Shown here: positions 9,348 through 18,055 of the stretch, one piece after another
Numbering within the stretch: the stretch's first letter is position 1
Layout of the letters: each line of letters begins with the position of its first letter
Source: Polyangiaceae bacterium
GTDB taxonomy: Bacteria; Myxococcota_A; Polyangia; Polyangiales; Polyangiaceae
Direction: 5' to 3'
NCBI GenBank assembly: GCA_013214025.1
Contig: JABSRN010000007.1
Location: 62,001 to 126,000, forward strand
DNA: 64,000 nt
The notes under the pieces: generated by a model
The model's input: only the letters and a program-made list of their open reading frames with translations
Databases searched by the model: none
What the model was told of the DNA's origin: nothing
Position numbers and translations under genes: made by a program

Positions 9348-9914
9348 CTATTGCCCCAGATCCGACCCCGAAACCGAACCTGGGGAGGCTCCCTGTGGAC
9401 GCTTGCTGGCAGCCGCGGCGGCGCTCCGGAGACGGCTTAGCGGGACAACCCCCGACCAACGCCGCATGATCGTTCCGTCCGCGTTGAGCACCACCAGAGT
9501 GGGCAAGGTATGGGCGCCATAACTCCTGGCCACTTGGCCTTCGTCGAATGCCACCGTGTAATTGAGCTGGTGAGCGGCAGCGTACTGCTGCGCGCTAGCG
9601 CGTCGATCACCGGTCGCGATGCCGAGCACTACCACCTCACTCATCTCGGGGTCCGCTGCTAGCTGCTTGAGTATGGGAATTTGGACCCGACACGGTGCGC
9701 ACCAGCTCGCCCAAAAATCGATCACCACCACGTGACCCCGCAAGTCAGCCAATCGGATACGGTTGCCCTCCTCCCCGTTGTGAATCACCGGTAGGACGAA
9801 ATCCGGCGCCTCGCCGAACTCCTCCACCGAGCCAAATCGGGGGAGAACCAAGGCACCGAATAGCGCCGCCACCAGGAACAACAAGGCGATGGCGCGCAGG
9901 TCTCGACCTGGCAT
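9348..9914 (-). CDS. TlpA/ResA-like membrane-anchored thioredoxin
   Basis: 188 residues from the ATG at 9914. A single N-terminal hydrophobic helix (about 8-25) should place the thioredoxin fold on the outer face of the inner membrane. The redox motif is WCAPC (Cys72, Cys75) in the sequence DFWASWCAPC, and the HTLPTLV motif supplies the cis-proline. Such proteins reduce periplasmic disulfides, often for cytochrome c maturation, but no cytochrome gene is near. The start at 9914, 7 bases after the kinase stop, was preferred to an upstream start at 10025 that would overlap the kinase gene by 104 bases. It is probably translated with the kinase gene. Confidence 0.88.
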   Translation of the reverse strand: MPGRDLRAIALLFLVAALFGALVLPRFGSVEEFGEAPDFVLPVIHNGEEGNRIRLADLRGHVVVIDFWASWCAPCRVQIPILKQLAADPEMSEVVVLGIATGDRRASAQQYAAAHQLNYTVAFDEGQVARSYGAHTLPTLVVLNADGTIMRRWSGVVPLSRLRSAAAAASKRPQGASPGSVSGSDLGQ

Positions 9915-9921
9915 GGAGTCG

Positions 9922-11517
9922 TTAGCGGACGGCAATAGGAACCTCCTCAGCGCCGAGCGCTTCGCGAGCTTTGGGGAAGCGCACAGCGAATCGTGCTCCC
10001 CCCAGAGCGCTCTCCCCTGCTTCAATGGTACCCGAGTGCTCCACGATCACCTTCTTGACGATGGCTAGTCCCAAGCCGGTGCCCTCGGCTTTGCTGGTTA
10101 CATAGGGGTCGAACACTCGGGCTCGATGATCTTGAGGGATGCCGGGACCGTCGTCCTCCACCGCAAAATACACATAGTCTCGATCCGAACCGGCTGTGAT
10201 TCGAATGGTCCCGCCGGCTTTCCCGTCCCCCGATACGGCTTGGGAGGCGTTCCCGATAATGTTGATCAGACAGCGACGCAACATCTGGCGATCGAGCAGT
10301 ACTGGAGCCGCCCCGCTCGGGCGTTCATACTCCAAACCAACTCCTGCAGACAGCAGTGGGGCTTCGCCATCCTCCATCTCTCGGCTGGACAGGCCCAGCT
10401 GTCCGTATTGATCGGCCAAAAATTCGAAGAGATCGTCCGCTTCAGGTCGAGACTCCGACAGCCGAGCGAAGTCTGAAAAATCGCCCACCAAGCGCCGCAG
10501 GGTCCCCACTTCCGCTTCCACAATCTCAAGAGTCACATCGAGCAATTTGCGATAGCTCTCATCCGCGTCGGGATAACGCTGATGGATCTCTTGAACCGCC
10601 AACTGAATCGGCGTCAGCGGGTTCTTGATCTCATGGGCCAAGCGTCGAGCCATTTCCTGCCAGGCAGCGATTCGCTCCATATATTCGAGCCGGGCCCGCG
10701 CGTCCTCTACTTCGCCGACCATGCGGTTGAAAGCGACGGCGAGATCCGTGATCTCATCTTGCCCACGTTCTTCAACCCGGATGCTCATGTCGCCGGCGCC
10801 CACCAGTCGCGTTGCCGAGGCCAGCTCGCCGATACGACTCGAGACGCCACGGGCTAATCGAGTGCCGACGCCCATCGCCGCGAGAATCGTGATTCCGAGC
10901 AGCAATCCGAAGGCGAGCAGATAGCTTTCTTCGTCGTGCTCGCGCCGACTCTCCACGGTGGCGTACTGATCCAGGAATCGACTCATTTCGTCTCGCTGTT
11001 CGAAACGAGCCTTCTCCGCCGCGAAGACGACCACCAGGGTGGCCTCCGAATCCCCCCCCAGGGGGCGAGGAACCAGCAGGCGATTCTCGCGGGCCGGCTC
11101 GAGAGGTCGGCCGCGGTCCGCCTCCGCAATCACCTCACCGTCCTTTTCGACTCCCACGCTCACCAAGCTCGGGTTCCGCCGAATCTGATCTTCTAGAATA
11201 GTTTCGAGCTGGGCGTGGTCCGCCTCCCGCACTGCCAGCCGAAGTTCGCTGTTCTCTGCCAGCGCCGTTGCTTGGTGACGCATACGCGACTTCACCTCTT
11301 TGGCCAGCTCCTTGTACAGCTCAAGAGACGCGTCCAATCGCTCCCCGATTTCAGGAAGGAAAAACCGGGCCGAACTTTGCCGGACCATGCTCTGGGCGAG
11401 CAGCAAGGAGACGAGCACCGGGATCAAGGCGGTGAGCAACAGCGCCAGATTGATGCGCCGGGCAATTCGGCTGCTCTTCACTCCCCCGCCCCCCACCGAA
11501 GGGTCGGCACCCGCCAT
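9922..11517 (-). CDS. NtrY-like membrane sensor histidine kinase
   Basis: 531 residues. Order: N-terminal membrane helix (about 22-43), a periplasmic sensor region of about 150 residues, a second helix (about 199-219), HAMP domain (220-275), dimerisation/phosphoacceptor domain with His295 in RRLAHEIKNPLTPIQLA, and an ATP-binding domain with the DDGPGI and GTGLGLAIV boxes. The phosphoacceptor box is of the NtrY type, usually paired with NtrC-family sigma-54 regulators. No response regulator is adjacent; the partial sigma-54 regulator at the far end of the window is too distant to call a partner. It is followed by the TlpA-like gene after 7 bases. A GTG 12 codons downstream is an alternative start. 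Confidence 0.92.
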   Translation of the reverse strand: MAGADPSVGGGGVKSSRIARRINLALLLTALIPVLVSLLLAQSMVRQSSARFFLPEIGERLDASLELYKELAKEVKSRMRHQATALAENSELRLAVREADHAQLETILEDQIRRNPSLVSVGVEKDGEVIAEADRGRPLEPARENRLLVPRPLGGDSEATLVVVFAAEKARFEQRDEMSRFLDQYATVESRREHDEESYLLAFGLLLGITILAAMGVGTRLARGVSSRIGELASATRLVGAGDMSIRVEERGQDEITDLAVAFNRMVGEVEDARARLEYMERIAAWQEMARRLAHEIKNPLTPIQLAVQEIHQRYPDADESYRKLLDVTLEIVEAEVGTLRRLVGDFSDFARLSESRPEADDLFEFLADQYGQLGLSSREMEDGEAPLLSAGVGLEYERPSGAAPVLLDRQMLRRCLINIIGNASQAVSGDGKAGGTIRITAGSDRDYVYFAVEDDGPGIPQDHRARVFDPYVTSKAEGTGLGLAIVKKVIVEHSGTIEAGESALGGARFAVRFPKAREALGAEEVPIAVR

Positions 11518-11631
11518 GCCAGCAAAACGACAGCTTCAAGCCGGATCGGACAATCTTGATCAGAGACGGACAGTTTCATAAGCAATATGGCGAGTGAGTG
11601 AAGCAGGAGGAGGGAGTATACTGCCAAGACC

Positions 11632-12960
11632 ATGCCGGAACCGAGCAGCTTGAGCCTCACCAGCGACCTAATCGATTACATCAACCGCTCCCCCTCCCCC
11701 TACCACGCAGTATCAGAAACCCGCCGAAGACTGCTCGACGCCGGTTTCAGCCAGCTGGACGAGCGCGAAAGTTGGAATTTGAAGCCGGGGGGCCGGGCCT
11801 TCGTGATTCGCGCTGGCGGGACCATCGCCGCATTCATCACCGGAACACTCGGGCCCGAGGAATCCGGCGTCCTAATGATCGGCGCCCACACAGACTCTCC
11901 CAACCTGCGGGTCAAACCACTGCCGGACATAAAAAATCACGGCTACGTGCAAGTGGGCGTCGAAACCTACGGCGGGTTGCTACGCAGCACCTGGATGGAC
12001 CGCGATTTGTCCATCGCCGGACGGGTCGCCACCAGTAAAGGCGATATCCACCTGGTGCGTTTTGATTCTCCGCTGTGCCGAATATCCAACGTCGCGATCC
12101 ACCTCAATCGCACCGTCAACACTGACGGGCTCAAGCTCAACCCCCAGAAACACCTCATCCCCACATTGGGTTTGGATCACGAAGATGAAGACGGACTCCG
12201 TGGTTTGTTAGCCCGTCGTCTGAACGAAGAAGGCATCAACGCGGAAGCTGACACCCTGACCGGGCTGGAACTCTGCCTATACGATACCCAGGCTGGCACT
12301 CTGGGCGGCGCCGACAACGAATTTATCAACACCGCGCGACTCGATAATTTGGCGTCCTGTCATGCCGCGCTGACGGCCCTCCTGGACTCCGGCGAGGCGA
12401 CCGAACACACGCGAATGATCGTGCTTTACGATCACGAAGAGGTCGGCAGCCAAAGTCAGGCCGGTGCCAAGGGTCGTTTCGTACTGCATCTGTTGGAGCG
12501 AATCGCTCATGTGTACGGCGACGTCACACCCGAGAACCAGGCCCGCACTGCCGCTCGCTCGCTTCTCGTCAGCGCCGACATGGCCCACGCGGTGCACCCC
12601 AATTACTCCGACAAACACGACCAGCAGCACCTCCCGAAAATGGGGCAGGGCCCCGTTATCAAAATCAATGTGAACCAATCCTACGCAACCGATGCTGTGG
12701 GCACGGCGTTCTTTGAGAAGGCCTGCCAAACTTGCGGATTCAGCGCCCAGCGCTTCGTCTCTCGAAACGACATGGGCTGTGGCAGCACCATCGGACCGAT
12801 ATCGGCTGCCAGAATCGGAATCCGCACGGTGGACGTCGGCAACCCGATGCTCAGTATGCATTCTTGTCGAGAAACGGCAGGAACTGGCGATGTCGCCAAG
12901 ATGATCGCGGTGATGACTCACATTTTACGGGCTGGGAATGTGCCACCGCCGGAAGCTTGA
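11632..12960 (+). CDS. apeB: M18 family aspartyl aminopeptidase
   Basis: 442 residues, the usual length. M18 enzymes are cytoplasmic dodecameric zinc aminopeptidases that prefer acidic N-terminal residues. The metal ligands sit in the GAHTDSP motif (His near 84), in ARLDNLASCHA, in the DHEEVGS motif, in SADMAHAVHPNY and in the final MHSCRE block. The overall pattern closely follows the Pseudomonas ApeB type as I remember it. It is divergent from the histidine kinase gene (114 bases apart) and convergent with the decayed SprA-like gene, whose end lies 5 bases away. Confidence 0.95.
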   Translation: MPEPSSLSLTSDLIDYINRSPSPYHAVSETRRRLLDAGFSQLDERESWNLKPGGRAFVIRAGGTIAAFITGTLGPEESGVLMIGAHTDSPNLRVKPLPDIKNHGYVQVGVETYGGLLRSTWMDRDLSIAGRVATSKGDIHLVRFDSPLCRISNVAIHLNRTVNTDGLKLNPQKHLIPTLGLDHEDEDGLRGLLARRLNEEGINAEADTLTGLELCLYDTQAGTLGGADNEFINTARLDNLASCHAALTALLDSGEATEHTRMIVLYDHEEVGSQSQAGAKGRFVLHLLERIAHVYGDVTPENQARTAARSLLVSADMAHAVHPNYSDKHDQQHLPKMGQGPVIKINVNQSYATDAVGTAFFEKACQTCGFSAQRFVSRNDMGCGSTIGPISAARIGIRTVDVGNPMLSMHSCRETAGTGDVAKMIAVMTHILRAGNVPPPEA

Positions 12961-12965
12961 TCGGC

Positions 12966-13636
12966 TCAGGCTACGAATTGTAGGCTCGCCGGGCGGATTT
13001 CGCCGGATCTTCCGTTCCCGCGCAGCGCAAGAGAGCGCGCAGCTGCGTTGTTCAAGCCCGACTCCGATCCCTCAGACTCGTCGGACTTGGCGGCGGCGTC
13101 ACTCCGGGCTTCCGAACGGGTCTCGTATTCCTCTATTCGCGCTTTGTTTTCCTCGTAACGCTGAGCGACGATTTCGGCCCGAGCTTTCTGAGCTGTCGTC
13201 GCTGCACTCGAGGCGACCGAGCGGTCCGCTCCGAGCGGGTTCGCCGGCGCGCTCGCCTCCCGCTGAACCACCTGCATCTTGCGCAGAGTCGCCTGATGAT
13301 CCCCCGCGACAACAGACACGTCGATCGACACTTCACCGCCCACCGCATAGCGCTGGTTGTCCGGACCCCGAGCCCAGCCGCTCCGAAGACCTTCACCGGT
13401 CGCTCCTCGATCCCCTCGCTTGGATTGCCCAAGTGAGCGGCCTCGGAATCAGAACCACTGGCGCCGCCACCAAAGAGCGAGCCCGCGTCGGCAGCACTTG
13501 CGGAGGCGCTCGCTAAGCGGCGAGCGGCTTCCCCGAATTGGACGACAGCGGCAACTGGTTGAGCAGTGTGCGGGGGAGGCCTCCGTCGGTCCGTGGCTGC
13601 TGTACTCGCCGGGCGCTGACAGTCCGCGGAAGCCAT
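12966..13636 (-). pseudogene. Decayed SprA-like metalloprotease gene
   Basis: The C-terminal half is clearly of the SprA-related family (PF12118 as remembered): it reads GPDNQRYAVGGEVSIDVS, then DHQATLRKMQVVQ, then ADRSVASSAATTAQKARAE. The intact family has an HExxH zinc motif some 30 residues before this block. That segment is absent, and the N-terminal half (13636 to about 13400) is in a different reading frame, with a TGA upstream in the C-terminal frame. I read this as a deletion plus frameshift that removed the catalytic site. A 125-residue protein from a GTG at 13343 could still be made. A sequencing error could explain the frameshift but not the missing motif. Confidence 0.65.
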
Positions 13637-13822
13637 CGAGGCGATCCGTAGGCGAAACAGAGTGAACCAAATCGGTACACCCAAATAGTGGGCTGCTCTG
13701 ATCTCTGAGAACGGTTGGGAGCCGTTGCTCTGAAACAGCTAGCACAACAACGGCACAGACCGCCTCAAACCGGCACAGATCGCCACGAGATCGCACGAGC
13801 CGGCACGAGCGGCCCCCGCCGC

Positions 13823-15145
13823 TCACCCCATATTCATCATCCCAATCAGGGCGAACAGGAAGAATCCCAGGCCGAAGCACAAGAACATGGCGAGCCACCC
13901 CCAGAAGCCCAGGCTCTGGACGGGGGCCGTTCGTGTCGCAGAGTCGGACTCCAGAGAGGAGCGCTCCATGTGCTCACGCAGACGACTCTCCGCGCGCTTG
14001 GCGCCAAACAGAAACAGCACCCAACCCAGCAGACCCGCCACCAGGCTGAATCCCCCCGCCAGCGCCTTCGCTCGAAAGCGACGCCTCACACTTTCATCCC
14101 GCGCCGCCGAGGCGCCGTTCAACAATAGGTGGTCCCGAAGGTCCCAGTTAAACGGCGCCTCCAACGGCTCAGAGGAGTGCAGCGGCCAGGCAACAAATCC
14201 CATGGATTGACTATCCGCCTCACTGGAGACCGCCGCCCAGAGGGGGCCCGATACACTGGGAAGACTGACCGAACCGACAGCGCCGCCGGCGTCATCCGCA
14301 CGCAAGCGCACCACGGCGCCGAATTCACGTTGCTGCAGACTGAGCAGACTTAAGAACGCGCGCTCGCGGGGCACCGGCGAACGAATGGTCAATTTATTAC
14401 CGGTTCTCTCCACATGGATAGCTCCCACACGGATTGCTAAGCGGCGATGAAATCGACCCGTCTCGCCATCAGCGTTCACCTCCACAGTGGCCGACACCAC
14501 ATGTTCGAAGGGGGCGATATGAGCCGAGCTACGGCCCCGGGCGTCGGTGGCTGACACCGGAGCGAGCAATTTCGCTCCATCCAGCTGGACGCTAACGCTG
14601 GCGCCCGGCACCGGCTTCCCGTCCCGCTGCACCAGTATCCTCAGCTCGTCTGGGAACGGTGCGGCGAAGGTGCCCCGCTCCGGGGCGACTCGGACCTGGA
14701 GCCCGGGAGTGGGGCCGTTGCTGGCCCAACTCCCATGCGCCTGACCCTCGCCCACCCAATGTTTGCGGCTCAGAGTGACCCGCCCACGGGCCAAGGCACG
14801 CAGCGGCTGCCCCGCAGACACCTCCAGCTCATAGGACTGGCTACTGGGGCTCTTCAGTACGAATAACGCCTCCAGCGTCCCGGAGTCGTCGGAGACGCCG
14901 CTCCAATCCAAAGATTCCGTAGGGGTCTTCAGTTGGACGCGAACAGCCTTCCCGGGCAGTCGAGCGACAACCCCCTGGTACTCCTCGTTTAGGAGTAGCC
15001 TCAGAGCAACCCGATCGACGGCCTCGGAGGTGCCGCCGTACACCCGAGCGGACTGCACGGGCACAGATTTGCCGACCACAAATAGCGCGAAGGCGATGAC
15101 CGCCATGGTCAGCGCCGGCAAGCTCAGCAGGGCCGTCCGAATCAC
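13823..15145 (-). CDS. Membrane-anchored protein with Ig-like region, function unknown
   Basis: 440 residues from a GTG at 15145; an ATG at 15202 would extend it into the divergent gene and was rejected for that reason. Residues 5-25 are a membrane helix. Residues 160-270 resemble an Ig-like/carboxypeptidase-regulatory fold (segments such as PDELRILVQRDGKPVPGASV). Two further helices lie near 345-370 and at the extreme C-terminus (about 410-435). Most of the chain should therefore be outside the cytoplasm. Similar large Ig-containing membrane proteins are common in Myxococcota, but I recognise no specific family. It is divergent from the zinc-ribbon membrane protein. Confidence 0.7.
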   Translation of the reverse strand: MIRTALLSLPALTMAVIAFALFVVGKSVPVQSARVYGGTSEAVDRVALRLLLNEEYQGVVARLPGKAVRVQLKTPTESLDWSGVSDDSGTLEALFVLKSPSSQSYELEVSAGQPLRALARGRVTLSRKHWVGEGQAHGSWASNGPTPGLQVRVAPERGTFAAPFPDELRILVQRDGKPVPGASVSVQLDGAKLLAPVSATDARGRSSAHIAPFEHVVSATVEVNADGETGRFHRRLAIRVGAIHVERTGNKLTIRSPVPRERAFLSLLSLQQREFGAVVRLRADDAGGAVGSVSLPSVSGPLWAAVSSEADSQSMGFVAWPLHSSEPLEAPFNWDLRDHLLLNGASAARDESVRRRFRAKALAGGFSLVAGLLGWVLFLFGAKRAESRLREHMERSSLESDSATRTAPVQSLGFWGWLAMFLCFGLGFFLFALIGMMNMG

Positions 15146-15195
15146 AAGACTATTGTTACCGAATGGGGACTCCTTTGATAGAGTCCCGCCGCAAA

Positions 15196-15897
15196 ATGGC
15201 ATCCAAGAAACGCGCTAAGAAGAGGAACGCGAAGAAGCTCGAGCGCAAGGAGCAGCGCTTCGAACCAGCCCCGACCCACGCCTCTTGGGGATCATTCGCT
15301 GTCGGGGCAGTGGGTGCTGCCCTGCTCGGCGCTGGGGTCTACGCCCAATGGCTCGTCGACGAACCCTACGGATACGGGCTCAGTCTAGTCGGTGTCGGCG
15401 CTGCCGGACTGCTCGGCGGGCTCTGGTTGGGCAATCAAGGCCTCGGGCCGCTGCATGTCGGAGACGCCGGAATCGCGACAGAGCAGGGCGAAGAGCTCAC
15501 CCGCATTCCCTGGTGCGAGATCCAATCGGTAAGTCTCAGTACCGATACTTTAATCGTGAAAACCGGGGACTCGACCCTAAGCATCGCTCTCGGTGAGCAC
15601 CCCCAAGGCACCTCGCTTATCGTAAAAGAAATCGCCAAGCGGCTCCCTGCGCGTCTCAAACTCTCCGAAGCTCAGCGAGATGCGCTGCCGAAGGTAAGCC
15701 GTCGCGATGGGGAGACTCGCATCGTCACAGAGCTACAAGTTGCCGGCAAACGCTGCGCGGCGAGCAGCGAAATCGTCACATTTGAAAAAGACGCGCGGCT
15801 TTGTCCCAACTGTGGAGAGCTATTCGCGCGGTCCCACACTCCCAACGAATGCGTCACCTGCGCCCAACCCCTGGGCAGCGCCGCGGTCGCGATCTGA
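15196..15897 (+). CDS. Two-helix membrane protein with C-terminal zinc ribbon
   Basis: 233 residues from the ATG at 15196. It starts with a strongly basic segment (MASKKRAKKRNAKKLERK), followed by two membrane helices (about 30-50 and 58-78). A soluble region (about 85-165) has the strand pattern of a bacterial PH-like domain (TRIPWCEIQSVSL). The C-terminus has two Cys pairs, CPNC and CVTC, forming a probable zinc ribbon. Function unknown. An ATG 33 bases upstream is an alternative start but would overlap the promoter side of the divergent gene. A weak hairpin with six Ts follows at 15973-16001. Confidence 0.75.
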   Translation: MASKKRAKKRNAKKLERKEQRFEPAPTHASWGSFAVGAVGAALLGAGVYAQWLVDEPYGYGLSLVGVGAAGLLGGLWLGNQGLGPLHVGDAGIATEQGEELTRIPWCEIQSVSLSTDTLIVKTGDSTLSIALGEHPQGTSLIVKEIAKRLPARLKLSEAQRDALPKVSRRDGETRIVTELQVAGKRCAASSEIVTFEKDARLCPNCGELFARSHTPNECVTCAQPLGSAAVAI

Positions 15898-15972
15898 GCC
15901 GACGTCAATCTGCGTCCTGGCCCCGCTCAGCCGCCCCGCGGAGTCCAAAGGACGAGGCAATCGGCTATTCCC

Positions 15973-16001
15973 GCTATGCCTGCATAACTTATAGCTTTTT
16001 T
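15973..16001 (+). terminator. Weak hairpin with T6 tract
   Basis: GCTAT (15973-15977) pairs with ATAGC (15991-15995), with an internal ATGC/GCAT pairing, followed directly by six Ts. It lies 75 bases after the zinc-ribbon protein gene. Confidence 0.4.
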
Positions 16002-16191
16002 GGTTCATCGTCGCCCGAAACTGGGGCAGCGACCACCGCCGGCCCGCAAGGGGATGCGGCCTTGGACCCCCTGCTGGCGCCGTTTGCACGACCTGGGCTT
16101 TCGTTCTACAAGGGCCCCGTAACTGGCCTCCCCGATCGCTAAAGCGATCCGGTTCCAGTCCCGCACCCACCCACCGAGGAACGCACTCACC

Positions 16192-16791
16192 ATGGCAGAA
16201 CCCACCTTCCCACCCATCGACATCGCCGGCAGCGGGCAGCTCTACGCCCGCCTGACCACCACCCAGGGCGTTGTCGTCGTGAAGTTGGAAGAGGCGCGCA
16301 CGCCCAAAACCGTCGCCAACTTTGTCGGCCTCGCCACGGGAAGCATCGACTGGAAAGATCCCAAAACTGGCGACAGCATGAAGGGCACCCCCATGTACGA
16401 CGGCATCCGCTTTCATCGCGTGATCCCCGGCTTCATGGTGCAGGTCGGCGATCCCTTGAGTCGTCACCCGGACACTTCCAGCCGCTGGGGCACCGGCGGA
16501 CCGGGCTATCGCTTCGGCGATGAATTTCACCCCGATCTCAAGCACGGGAAAGAAGGCGTTCTGTCGATGGCCAACGCCGGTCCGGGCACAAACGGCTCGC
16601 AGTTCTTCATCACCGAGGGCAAAACGCCCCATCTGGACGGTCGCCACTCGGTGTTCGGCTCGGTGGTGCTCGGGCAAGACGTGGTCAGCAAGCTAGCGCG
16701 CTTCCCCCGTGGACCCGGTGACCGCCCGACGACAGATCAGATCATCGAGAAGATGGAGATCTTTCGGAGCGAGCCCTCTCCCACCGGCTGA
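16192..16791 (+). CDS. Cyclophilin-type peptidyl-prolyl isomerase
   Basis: 199 residues. Cyclophilins speed cis-trans isomerisation of prolyl bonds during folding. The active-site motif FHRVIPGFMVQVGDP starts near residue 74, and the MANAGPGTNGSQFFIT block and HLDGRHSVFG are family signatures. There is no signal peptide, so it is cytoplasmic, as for PpiB. The ATG at 16192 is preceded by GAGG at 12 bases. A short inverted repeat (GATCGC/GCGATC, 16134-16149) lies in its leader. A good hairpin terminator follows. Confidence 0.95.
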   Translation: MAEPTFPPIDIAGSGQLYARLTTTQGVVVVKLEEARTPKTVANFVGLATGSIDWKDPKTGDSMKGTPMYDGIRFHRVIPGFMVQVGDPLSRHPDTSSRWGTGGPGYRFGDEFHPDLKHGKEGVLSMANAGPGTNGSQFFITEGKTPHLDGRHSVFGSVVLGQDVVSKLARFPRGPGDRPTTDQIIEKMEIFRSEPSPTG

Positions 16792-16807
16792 TACGATCCT
16801 CAGCTGC

Positions 16808-16846
16808 AAACGCGCCGTGTTCCCATGCGGCGCGTTTTTCGTTTGT
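16808..16846 (+). terminator. Intrinsic terminator after cyclophilin
   Basis: AAACGCGCCG (16808-16817), a 10-base loop, then the exact complement CGGCGCGTTT (16828-16837), continuing TTCGTTT. It starts 17 bases after the stop codon. Confidence 0.8.
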
Positions 16847-16889
16847 CCAGCACGCACAGCTCAACCGCGCGTCGCCCAGAGCCAGCGCG

Positions 16890-16957
16890 GCGATGCGGCG
16901 TAGCCGGGCGATGCGGCGTAGCCGGGCGACTCCGCGACTCCGCGACTCCGCGACTCA
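16890..16957. repeat. Two adjacent tandem arrays (2 x 18 and 4 x 8 bases)
   Basis: GCGATGCGGCGTAGCCGG occurs twice in tandem (16890-16907, 16908-16925), followed at once by four copies of GCGACTCC (16926-16957, last base changed). The arrays fill the gap between two convergent genes. There are no spacers, so it is not a CRISPR. Confidence 0.9.
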
Positions 16958-16966
16958 GTAAGCCGG

Positions 16967-18007
16967 CTAGCGACCGAGAATGCGAACGGCATCGCCGCGG
17001 ATCTCGAGAGCCTCTGACGGACCGCCGTAATGACTCGCCAAACCCACATCGATGCGCCACACTCTGCGGTCACACGCGGAGGTCACGCCCTGCCGTTGGA
17101 CGGTATGCCCGACAACCATGCGGGATACGCCCAGGACCCGAAGGACGTTGCCCAGAGCCTCACAGTCCGCCGCCGCAACGGTGTCGTCCGAAAACTGCCG
17201 CAACCAAACGGGACCTTCGGGATCCGCAACGCTCTGGGGAGCGGGACCCAGACCCCGCATCCACGTGGAAACCTCAGAGTTGATGCGGGCAAGACCCAAA
17301 CGCGCGTATCGCTCTGTTAAGCCGCCGTGCAAGAATACCGAATCGCCAACGATGACGACCGTTTGGCGAGCAGCCATCTTCAGTGCGTAAAATCCGCCAG
17401 GGTGAAACGCCGCTACCCTACCCAGAATATGCGGAGGCGCCTGCTTGACCAGAGTCGCTGGCAGGGCGCTTGAGCTCACGTCGCTGAAATCGGCAAAACC
17501 GCCCTGGGTCACATGGTTGAACTGCAGAGCGACGTTCATCGTCTCGTGGTTCCCGTTCAGAATATGTAGCGCCCCTCCACCGGCCTTCGCCGCAGCCCGC
17601 CAAATATCGAGCAGATCCAGAATTTCCTGCTCGCCATCTCCGCGGTCGAGCTGGTCGCCGGTTTGAACGACCACTAACTTTCCCCCGATCCATTGGCGCT
17701 TGTCATCGATCGCGCCCACTGCATGAAAAATCTTCAGCGTCGCGGCCAGATCGCCGTGAAGATCCCCGATGGCCACGAGACGGGCAGGCGCCGGGTACCG
17801 AGCGCTCTCGGGAGACACCACCGCTACGCTGGCCGAAGCGGTGGCAGGCGCGGGAGCCTGAGTCGGCACCGGCGCGCTGACGATGCTCGCCATCGGGCGC
17901 TGAGCTGGTTGGGGTGCTGCTTCGCCGCCCGGACTCACTTCACTGTGGCAAGCGATCGGTATCCCCGAAAGTGCCACCAGTAGCAGCGCTGCTGTCCACT
18001 TCACCAT
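16967..18007 (-). CDS. Secreted Shewanella-like metallophosphatase
   Basis: 346 residues from the ATG at 18007, preceded by GGAG. The N-terminus is a signal peptide ending GIPIAC (Cys20), so it may be a lipoprotein, though the lipobox is not canonical. An Ala/Pro-rich linker (about 25-68) follows. The metallophosphoesterase motifs are in order: GDLHGD, GDQLDRG, GNHE, HGG and VGHT, the pattern of PPP-like Shewanella-like phosphatases. It should dephosphorylate an unknown substrate outside the cytoplasm. The ATG at 18031 is an alternative start. The gene is 48 bases downstream of the RNase J gene. Confidence 0.88.
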   Translation of the reverse strand: MVKWTAALLLVALSGIPIACHSEVSPGGEAAPQPAQRPMASIVSAPVPTQAPAPATASASVAVVSPESARYPAPARLVAIGDLHGDLAATLKIFHAVGAIDDKRQWIGGKLVVVQTGDQLDRGDGEQEILDLLDIWRAAAKAGGGALHILNGNHETMNVALQFNHVTQGGFADFSDVSSSALPATLVKQAPPHILGRVAAFHPGGFYALKMAARQTVVIVGDSVFLHGGLTERYARLGLARINSEVSTWMRGLGPAPQSVADPEGPVWLRQFSDDTVAAADCEALGNVLRVLGVSRMVVGHTVQRQGVTSACDRRVWRIDVGLASHYGGPSEALEIRGDAVRILGR

Positions 18008-18055
18008 CCCGCTCCGTGCCCTTGCCCTCATAGGGGCAGCATAGCCGACTGGCTG

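Noticed and set aside
12277-12921. 214-codon minus-strand frame opposite the M18 aminopeptidase
   Set aside because: Antisense shadow in a GC-rich gene; the plus strand encodes a well-conserved enzyme.
16890-16957. Tandem repeats as a possible CRISPR array
   Set aside because: The units are only 18 and 8 bases and directly adjacent, with no spacers and no cas genes.
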